This document shows positions 7,461 through 12,010 of a DNA stretch of 12,010 bases, one piece after another. The notes beneath the pieces are model-generated. The model searched no databases, was not told the DNA's origin, and saw nothing but the letters and a program-made list of their open reading frames with translations. The stretch is from Mogibacterium sp. (GTDB lineage: Bacteria; Bacillota_A; Clostridia; Peptostreptococcales; Anaerovoracaceae), in contig JAFUGO010000107.1 in assembly GCA_017469325.1 (NCBI GenBank), forward strand, positions 1 through 12,010. Reading direction: 5' to 3'. Position numbers and translations under genes: made by a program. Position 1 is the first letter of the stretch. Each line of letters starts with the position of its first letter.

Positions 7461-8750
7461 ATGTTATTTAAGAATATCGGACTCATAGACGAGAACTTCG
7501 AATATAAAGAGAACATGTACGTCGGCACAAACTGCCACAACATAGTTTACATAGACAGCAAGCCGCCTGAAAATGAAGAGGCGTTTTTCGAGACCTATGA
7601 CGGGACGGGAAAGGTGCTGATGCCGGCATTCTATAATGCTCACGGGCATTCACCGATGAGCCTGATGAGAGGCTACGGCGAGAACCTTCCTCTGGACAGA
7701 TGGCTCAACGAAAGGATCTTCCCGTTTGAGGACAAGCTCTACAGCGATGCTGTTTACTGGTCCACACTCACGACCATGGCTGAATCGATGCGCTTCGGCA
7801 TCGTATCCACAACCGACATGTACTTTTTCATCGACGATATGGTAAAGGCGGTGAGCACTTCAGGACTCAAGACCAATGTCTCACGTGCACTGACCAACTT
7901 CGGCACTCCGATATCCGAGAGCAAGTCTCTCGTGGAGGCAAGACAGTCGATAGAGATGTATTACGGCTTCGAAGACGGACGCATTCTTGTAGACGCAAGT
8001 GCTCACGCAGAATATACTAACGACTTCGAAATGTTGAAGGCGGTCGCGGATATGGCAAAGGAATACGGCGTCCGCACGCATATACACCTGTCCGAGACCG
8101 AGAGCGAACATAAGAACTGCATAGAAAAATACGGAAAGACACCGGCAGAGGTCTTCCTCGAAGCCGGGATGTTCGATGTTCCGGCGACTGCCGCACACTG
8201 CGTCTGGGTCACCGACAGCGACCTCGACATATTCAAAGAGAAGGGCGTTACGGTCGCGAGCAATCCGTGCAGCAATATGAAGCTCGCAAGCGGACTCTGC
8301 AAGGTGCCGCCGATGTACGCAAAGGGGATCAATGTTGCGATCGGAACGGACAGCGTCGCGAGCAACAACAGTCTCAACTTCTTCGAAGAGATGAAGCTCT
8401 TCGCATTGACCGGAAAGGTGACTTCGATGGACGCTTCGAGCATGACTCCTCAGCAGGTCCTCAGAAGCGCGACACGTGCAGGCGCTCTTTCGCAGGGACG
8501 CGACAACTGCGGCCTTGTAAAAGAGGGCTTCAAAGCCGACCTCATCGTAGTAGACATCAGCGGACCTAACTGGACTGCATGTGACGATATAGCCGGCGGA
8601 CTTGTATACTCCGCGGACGGCAAGGACGTCTGCCTTACGATGTGCGACGGAATGACTGTCTACAGAGACGGCGAATACACCACTATAGATATAGAAAAGG
8701 CGGTAAGAGAGACGGAAGCTGCAAAGCAGCAGATCCTGTCCAGACTCTGA
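7461..8750 (+). CDS. Metal-dependent amidohydrolase, MTA/SAH deaminase-like
   Basis: Cytoplasmic hydrolase of the amidohydrolase superfamily, ATZ/TRZ-like branch, 429 aa. All metal ligands of a mononuclear deaminase are visible: His61 and His63 (AHGHSPMSLMRGYGENLPLDRWL), His207 or His209 in THIHLSETESEH, His246 in AAHC, and Asp297 in GTDSVASNNSLNFFEEMK. The MSLMRG and LPLDRWL segments resemble 5'-methylthioadenosine/S-adenosylhomocysteine deaminases. Guanine deaminase, chlorohydrolase-like or other aminohydrolase activity cannot be excluded, so no symbol is given. ATG 7461 is chosen because AAGGTGG (7449-7455) lies 5 nt upstream and the protein then begins MLFKNIGLID, typical for the N-terminal beta-sandwich. 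The in-frame ATG at 7425 adds 12 poorly supported residues. It has its own promoter after mfd and lies 28 nt before the flippase gene, so the two are probably co-transcribed. Confidence 0.88.
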   Translation: MLFKNIGLIDENFEYKENMYVGTNCHNIVYIDSKPPENEEAFFETYDGTGKVLMPAFYNAHGHSPMSLMRGYGENLPLDRWLNERIFPFEDKLYSDAVYWSTLTTMAESMRFGIVSTTDMYFFIDDMVKAVSTSGLKTNVSRALTNFGTPISESKSLVEARQSIEMYYGFEDGRILVDASAHAEYTNDFEMLKAVADMAKEYGVRTHIHLSETESEHKNCIEKYGKTPAEVFLEAGMFDVPATAAHCVWVTDSDLDIFKEKGVTVASNPCSNMKLASGLCKVPPMYAKGINVAIGTDSVASNNSLNFFEEMKLFALTGKVTSMDASSMTPQQVLRSATRAGALSQGRDNCGLVKEGFKADLIVVDISGPNWTACDDIAGGLVYSADGKDVCLTMCDGMTVYRDGEYTTIDIEKAVRETEAAKQQILSRL

Positions 8751-8778
8751 TCCTGGGCAGACCGATATAAAACGGATA

Positions 8779-10431
8779 ATGAACGATAACGACGATAAGA
8801 TAAAAGAAACAGAGAATAACGCGCAGAACAAGTCACAGGCGCTCCTTACGGGTGCCACCATACTTGTTATTGCCGGGATCGTAAGCAAGATATTCGGCGC
8901 TATATTCAGGATACCGCTGACCAATATGATCGGCGCAAAAGGGCAGTCCTATTACAGCGCCGCTTATGCTGTCTATAATCTTCTGTTTGTTATAGCCACT
9001 GCGGGATTCCCGGTAGCTATATCGAGGATGGTATCCTCAAGGATAGCCGAAGGAGACTTCATAAATGCGCACAAGTCATACAAACTTGCAATGAAAGTAT
9101 CCTGGGCGCTCGGTATAACATCATTTGTCGTGATGTTTTTCGGCGCCGGGGCTATCGCGAATTTCTACAGAAACCCGGGATCCGAGGCTTCGATGAAGGC
9201 CGTTGCCGTTGCGCTGCTCTTCACTCCGCTTCTGGCATCGATGAGAGGATACTACCAGGGCCGTCAAAACATGAAGCCTACCGGACTGACGGAAGTTGTA
9301 GAGCAGATGGGGCGCGTCGTAGTGGGACTGGCTCTCGCGTACGCGTTCTACAGGACCAGCCTCGAATACGCCGCAGCCGGCGCGACCTTCGGAGCTTCGG
9401 CAGGCGTCATAATAGCTCTTCTCGTTATGACTATCATATACAGAAGGGACAGAAGTGAACGCGAACTTCTTCTCGGGAACTCCATAGTCAGAGAGGAGAG
9501 CGATAAGAGCAGACTCAAAGAGCTGTTTGCTTTCCTTATCCCGGTCACAATAGGCGCTTCGGTAATGCCTATCATGTTCAACATAGACGCAGCCATAATA
9601 GTAAGGAGACTCATCGAGACCGGATGGGACCGCTCCATGGCGGAAGACCTCTACGGACTGATGGGAGGGTACTGCGATCCTATCATCAACATGCCGGGAA
9701 TATTCATCGATGCGATATGCATCAGCCTTATGCCTGCAGTAACAGCGGCGTTCACTCTTAAAAACAAGAAGGAACTGGACGGACATATAAAGACAGGCCT
9801 GAAGACCATGATGATAATCGCCTATCCTTGCACAGTAGGTCTTATCGTGCTGGCACGGCCTATCCTGACCATGCTCTTCTATAAGCAGCTTGATGAAGCT
9901 ATCATGGCGGTCCCGACGATGCGCATCCTGGCACTGACCATCGTGACGCTGTCTATAATGAGGACGTTCTCGACATGCCTGCAGGGCATCGGAAAGATGA
10001 TGCTCCCTGTGTGGAATCTGCTTATAGGAGCAGTGGTAAAGGCTGTCGTGTCATATATCCTGCTCGGTATACCTTCGATCAATATAAACGGCGCAGCTGC
10101 GGGATCCGTGATCGCTTATGTGACAGCGGGCATCCTCAATTACAGAGCGCTTCGCAAGTATGCGGATATCACCATAGACATGAAGAGCGTCTTCATAAGA
10201 CCTCTGGTCTCATCGCTTATCATGGGCGTGGCAACGGCAGCTTCGTACAGGCTGGTATTCCTCGTCACTTCGCATAACGCTCTTGCGACGATGATCTCGA
10301 TAATCGTCGCGGTCGCGGTCTATTTTGTGACTTCGTTCCTGATCGGAGCGGTCACAAAAGAAGAGGTCGAACTCATACCAAAAGGGGAGCTTCTGTACAG
10401 GATCGCGGTGAAGCTGAAAGTGGCGAAATAA
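8779..10431 (+). CDS. MurJ/SpoVB-type polysaccharide (lipid II) flippase, MOP superfamily
   Basis: Multi-pass membrane protein of 550 aa, the length expected for the YtgP(MurJ)/SpoVB/YabM group. After a hydrophilic, charged N-terminus (about 20 residues) there are roughly 14 hydrophobic segments in two bundles. The first contains the characteristic VSKIFGAIFRIPLTNMIG followed by YSAAYAVYNLLFVIATAGFP, and later MRGYYQGRQNMKPT, a strong family signature. The family flips undecaprenyl-linked precursors for wall or spore cortex, energised by membrane potential in MurJ. Position between mfd and hup/rqcP matches B. subtilis yabM, a SpoVB paralogue, but sequence alone does not tell YabM from the vegetative MurJ. 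No spore genes are visible here, so a lipid II role fits better. The SD is weak (ACGGA, 8772-8776), suggesting dependence on the amidohydrolase transcript. Confidence 0.9.
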   Translation: MNDNDDKIKETENNAQNKSQALLTGATILVIAGIVSKIFGAIFRIPLTNMIGAKGQSYYSAAYAVYNLLFVIATAGFPVAISRMVSSRIAEGDFINAHKSYKLAMKVSWALGITSFVVMFFGAGAIANFYRNPGSEASMKAVAVALLFTPLLASMRGYYQGRQNMKPTGLTEVVEQMGRVVVGLALAYAFYRTSLEYAAAGATFGASAGVIIALLVMTIIYRRDRSERELLLGNSIVREESDKSRLKELFAFLIPVTIGASVMPIMFNIDAAIIVRRLIETGWDRSMAEDLYGLMGGYCDPIINMPGIFIDAICISLMPAVTAAFTLKNKKELDGHIKTGLKTMMIIAYPCTVGLIVLARPILTMLFYKQLDEAIMAVPTMRILALTIVTLSIMRTFSTCLQGIGKMMLPVWNLLIGAVVKAVVSYILLGIPSININGAAAGSVIAYVTAGILNYRALRKYADITIDMKSVFIRPLVSSLIMGVATAASYRLVFLVTSHNALATMISIIVAVAVYFVTSFLIGAVTKEEVELIPKGELLYRIAVKLKVAK

Positions 10432-10477
10432 TGCCCTCAGATAAGCGCAAATCCTTTGTTTACGGCGACTTTAGTGG

Positions 10478-10507
10478 TTGACTATTGCGGGCATAAGCAC
10501 TTATAAT
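10478..10507 (+). promoter_or_regulatory. Strong promoter for hup
   Basis: TTGACT (10478-10483), an 18 bp spacer and a perfect TATAAT (10502-10507). The predicted start near 10514 gives a short leader with a near-consensus SD, AAGGAGGA (10533-10540), 7 nt before the ATG, as expected for an abundant protein. Confidence 0.8.
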
Positions 10508-10547
10508 AGCAATAGATTTTAAGGTCGCTTTCAAGGAGGATTTTATT

Positions 10548-10826
10548 ATGAATAAAGCAGATCTGGTTGCAAAGGTTGCAGATAAGACCGGTTTCAAGAA
10601 GAAAGATGCAGAAGTGGCTCTTGACGCTGTTCTCGAGACTATTGAAGATGCTCTCGTAGCAGGCGATAGCGTAAGACTTATCGGCTTCGGAACATTCGAG
10701 ACAAGAAGCAGAAAAGCAAGAACAGGCAGAAACCCACAGAAGCCGGATACAGTTATCTCGATCCCGGCTTCCAAGGCTACTGTATTTAAAGCAGGCAAGT
10801 CCCTCAAGGATGCAGTTAACAAGTAA
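10548..10826 (+). CDS. hup: HU-family histone-like DNA-binding protein
   Basis: Small dimeric nucleoid protein that bends DNA with little sequence preference. The 92 aa length is normal for HU (about 90). It shows [28 protein letters not shown] for the helical dimerisation body, the GFGTF turn, and the beta-arm [10 protein letters not shown] whose proline intercalates in DNA, ending [12 protein letters not shown]. It is flanked by its own strong promoter and a rho-independent terminator, making it a monocistronic, highly expressed unit. Base use in the gene is also richer in A and T than its neighbours, as often seen in very highly expressed genes. In Clostridia hup often sits next to rqcP, as here. 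IHF is unlikely, since this is a single Gram-positive-type HU. Confidence 0.97.
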   Translation: MNKADLVAKVADKTGFKKKDAEVALDAVLETIEDALVAGDSVRLIGFGTFETRSRKARTGRNPQKPDTVISIPASKATVFKAGKSLKDAVNK

Positions 10827-10849
10827 TTCATTGACTTGATAAAAAGAGA

Positions 10850-10882
10850 AGCGGGTAGCCTGACGGCTATCCGCTCTTTTCT
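10850..10882 (+). terminator. Rho-independent terminator after hup
   Basis: AGCGGGTAGCC (10850-10860), loop TGAC, GGCTATCCGCT (10865-10875): an 11 bp stem with one G-U pair, followed by CTTTTCT. Upstream AAAAAGAG can extend the stem through the C/T tract with one bulged A. Confidence 0.9.
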
Positions 10883-10888
10883 ATATAT
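10860..10888 (+). promoter_or_regulatory. Candidate promoter for rqcP overlapping the hup terminator
   Basis: CTGACG (10860-10865, in the terminator loop) and TATATA (10883-10888) are spaced 17 bp apart and each match the consensus at 4 of 6 positions. It would supply rqcP just after the terminator. Read-through from hup is the alternative. Confidence 0.3.
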
Positions 10889-10913
10889 AAACTTTACAGG
10901 AAGTATCAGTATT

Positions 10914-11156
10914 ATGAGATTGGATAAATACCTTAAAAACTCAAGGATCATCAAAAGGCGCACAGTTGCAAAAGATGCGTGTGAACAGGGCAGGGTCGAA
11001 GTAAACGGAAAAGTTGCCAAGCCCGGACTCGAACTCAAGACAGGAGATGTGATACAGGTCACATTCGGCTCCAATGTTCTTAAAGTACGCGTCCTGTCGA
11101 TGCCCGAGACCGTGCGCAAGGATGACGCGGGTTCACTCTATGAAGTGATCAGCTGA
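10914..11156 (+). CDS. rqcP: RqcP, S4-domain RNA-binding protein of ribosome quality control (YabO)
   Basis: 80 aa protein matching B. subtilis RqcP/YabO (about 86 aa). The S4 fold occupies residues 1 to about 60: MRLDKYLKNSRIIKRRTVAK, then CEQGRVEVNGKVAKPG, with LKTGDVIQVTFG and KVRVLSM completing the barrel-like part. Known RqcP binds the 50S P site with RqcH and peptidyl-tRNA and helps add alanine tails to stalled nascent chains. Hsp15 is the more distant alternative. ATG 10914 is supported by AGGAAG (10898-10903) at 10 nt and by the family start. An in-frame TTG at 10836 would run through the hup terminator and is rejected. Position after hup and the flippase agrees with the yabM-yabN-yabO order, but yabP/yabQ/divIC do not follow. 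Its 3' end overlaps folT by 8 nt. Confidence 0.93.
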   Translation: MRLDKYLKNSRIIKRRTVAKDACEQGRVEVNGKVAKPGLELKTGDVIQVTFGSNVLKVRVLSMPETVRKDDAGSLYEVIS

Positions 11157-11158
11157 TC
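11147..11158. repeat. Perfect 12 bp palindrome spanning both stop codons of rqcP and folT
   Basis: GATCAGCTGATC reads the same on both strands. On each strand it encodes ATC AGC TGA, so both proteins end Ile-Ser-stop (rqcP TGA 11154-11156; folT TGA at 11151-11149). It has no loop and no T-tract, so it is not a terminator. Confidence 0.9.
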
Positions 11159-11667
11159 CTGCCGGCCTTTACGTTCTTAAGTACATACCTGTCGACAAGA
11201 ACGATGAGGACGGCCATGACAGGTATGGCGACCAGTTCCTTGACGGCGCGGCTTGCAAGAAGCACCGTAAATCCTTTACCTATTATAAACGTAAGCCACC
11301 AGGTATTAAGAAGCAGATTTACAACAAGGCACACGAGCGCAGAAGCCAGAAGAGCTCTCGCGAGTGTGACTTCTTTTTTGTAGAGGACCCATCCGAAGAT
11401 AAGACCTGTCAGTATAGCCGAAACCGTAAAACCGGGGAAGAACTGACCTGTCGGAAGCAGCCATGCCCCGATAAGATCGGCCAGAGCATAACCTACGGCA
11501 GCGACAACAGGTCCGTAAAGGATAGCCAGAACGGCTATAGGCAGAAAACCGAAGCCGATTCTGAGGAACGATATGTTGATAGAGACCAGCTTTGAAAGTA
11601 CAACGGATAGTGCCACCATAAAGCCGGTTATGACTACAACTTCGGTCGAGAATTTCTTTCCTTTCAT
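11149..11667 (-). CDS. folT: Folate-specific ECF transporter substrate-binding component FolT
   Basis: Integral membrane S component of an energy-coupling factor importer, 172 aa, the usual size. It binds folates and partners with the shared EcfA/EcfA'/EcfT module, which is not in this window. The N-terminus MKGKKFSTEVVVITGFMVALSVVLSKL leads into the first membrane helix, followed by the S-component motif FLRIGFGFLPIAVLAILYGP at about 34-53. Another four to five hydrophobic helices follow, with a TGQFFPGFTVSAILTG loop segment and VNLLLNTWWLTFIIGKGF near the substrate region. The start at 667 of the leader side (11667) has GGAGGG (11681-11676) 8 nt upstream. A THF riboswitch directly upstream makes folate the substrate rather than another vitamin. 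It converges on rqcP with an 8 nt overlap and no terminator between them. Confidence 0.94.
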   Translation of the reverse strand: MKGKKFSTEVVVITGFMVALSVVLSKLVSINISFLRIGFGFLPIAVLAILYGPVVAAVGYALADLIGAWLLPTGQFFPGFTVSAILTGLIFGWVLYKKEVTLARALLASALVCLVVNLLLNTWWLTFIIGKGFTVLLASRAVKELVAIPVMAVLIVLVDRYVLKNVKAGRIS

Positions 11668-11675
11668 AATAAAAA

Positions 11676-11773
11676 CCCTCCTTTGTCCAGTAATTGCAAC
11701 ACTTTAAACGAAAACGCACAACTGCAGCAATTGCCTTTCAAGAGGGTTACCCTTGCTTTTTATTGATCTGCAG
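11676..11773 (-). promoter_or_regulatory. Putative translational expression platform of the THF riboswitch
   Basis: Between aptamer and folT, AACCCTCTT (11748-11740) can pair with AGGAGGGTT, which contains the SD (11681-11676). An alternative hairpin joins CTGCAG-AT-CAAT (11773-11762) with ATTGCTGCAG (11731-11722) and encloses CAAGGGTAACCCTCTTG (11755-11739), locking the anti-SD away. The first C of CTGCAG is shared with the P1 3' strand. No poly-T terminator is seen, so control at translation is the better guess. Confidence 0.5.
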
Positions 11774-11866
11774 TAGCGGATGCAATATCAAATCGCAACT
11801 TTGAAAGTTTTCGTTCCCGGGCAACATCCCATCCCAGGGACACTTAACGCTTGATATTTACTCTAC
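11773..11866 (-). ncRNA. Tetrahydrofolate (THF) riboswitch, folT leader
   Basis: On the minus strand the order of conserved pieces matches the THF class: GTAGAG at the P1 5' side (11866-11861), GCGTTAAGTG, GGGATGT, a CCCGGG-type arm and ACGAAAAC, then ATTGCATCCGCTAC, which closes P1 (GTAG with CTAC, 11776-11773). An outer helix, AAATATCAAG with TTTGATATT, fits P2. In known members THF binding lowers expression of folate transport or synthesis genes. The position directly ahead of folT agrees. Confidence 0.9.
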
Positions 11867-11873
11867 GAGAACG

Positions 11874-11903
11874 ATTTTAGCATAGTTTACAATTTGTTTT
11901 CAA
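11874..11903 (-). promoter_or_regulatory. Promoter for the folT riboswitch transcript
   Basis: TTGAAA (11903-11898), an 18 bp spacer and TAAAAT (11879-11874), each 5 of 6 to consensus. Transcription would start near 11867, exactly at the aptamer boundary. Confidence 0.65.
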
Positions 11904-11976
11904 CAATTATATATGGCGGGTTCCGGCGGTATTATGCGGGTTTTTGTTTGCCAGTCATCGCGGACTGTATGTCATA

Positions 11977-12009
11977 TTAATAAAGAAGACATATATGTTT
12001 CTTTATTAA
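11977..12009. repeat. AT-rich inverted repeat at the window edge
   Basis: TTAATAAAGAA (11977-11987) pairs perfectly with TTCTTTATTAA (11999-12009). The centre ACATATATGT (11989-11998) is itself a palindrome, with one bulged G at 11988. It may be an operator for, or a weak terminator of, a unit beyond the window. The rest of 11904-11976 holds no recognisable gene, only short GCGGG repeats and a small CAGTC/GACTG stem (11952-11967). Confidence 0.6.
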
Positions 12010-12010
12010 A

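Noticed and set aside
10836..10913. Upstream in-frame TTG start for RqcP adding 26 residues
   Set aside because: The extension translates the hup terminator hairpin, and ATG 10914 has an SD and matches the family start.
11147..11158. GATCAGCTGATC as a bidirectional terminator
   Set aside because: The palindrome has no loop nucleotides, is only 6 bp per arm, and has no T-tract on either side.
11913..12010. Plus-strand frame from ATG 11913 open to the window end
   Set aside because: There is no SD, the translation (MAGSGGIMRVFVCQSSR...) is not recognisable, and it runs through the AT-rich dyad. It is too short to judge.
1..12010. CRISPR arrays, IS elements, tRNA or rRNA genes, phage or defence genes
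   Set aside because: No regularly spaced repeats, transposase-like proteins, tRNA-like arms or rRNA segments were seen. Apart from the MurC-Prs fusion this is ordinary core chromosome.

Overview
This 12 kb window looks like housekeeping chromosome from an anaerobic Bacillota, most likely Clostridia. The grounds are gene order, SD-led starts, a tetrahydrofolate riboswitch in front of folT, and moderate GC. I cannot name a genus. The core follows the Bacillus subtilis block glmU-prs-ctc-pth-mfd-spoVT-yabM(spoVB-like)-mazG-rqcP, in reduced form: murC sits where glmU would be, and ctc, spoVT, mazG, yabP, yabQ and divIC are not seen between or immediately after these genes. Loss of the sporulation members hints at a non-sporulating lineage, but that is inference.

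Layout. 1-676 (minus): 5' part of a PLP-dependent class V aminotransferase of the cysteine desulfurase-like family. 677-927: divergent control region with a strong promoter for the rightward operon. 928-7367 (plus): murC fused in frame to prs, then pth, then mfd, tightly packed (4 nt gap, then 11 nt overlap). 7385-8750: an amidohydrolase of the MTA/SAH-deaminase type with its own promoter. 8779-10431: a MurJ/SpoVB-type lipid flippase. 10478-10882: HU with its own strong promoter and a rho-independent terminator. 10914-11156: RqcP, an S4-domain protein. 11149-11667 (minus): FolT, convergent with rqcP and overlapping it by 8 nt. 11668-12010: folT leader with promoter and THF riboswitch, then an unassigned AT-rich edge with a long inverted repeat.

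How the genes work together. The operon links cell wall precursor synthesis (MurC), PRPP supply (Prs), tRNA recycling (Pth) and transcription-coupled repair (Mfd). The flippase returns to cell wall precursor export. HU organises the chromosome and RqcP serves ribosome-associated quality control. FolT is a separate folate-uptake unit that senses THF.

The most unusual observation is the continuous MurC-Prs reading frame. The 17-residue junction still carries a Shine-Dalgarno sequence and ATG exactly where a free Prs would start. Other notable points are two mutually exclusive small hairpins over the aminotransferase ribosome binding site, a perfect 12 bp palindrome that encodes the ends of both convergent genes, and a likely anti-SD expression platform downstream of the THF riboswitch.
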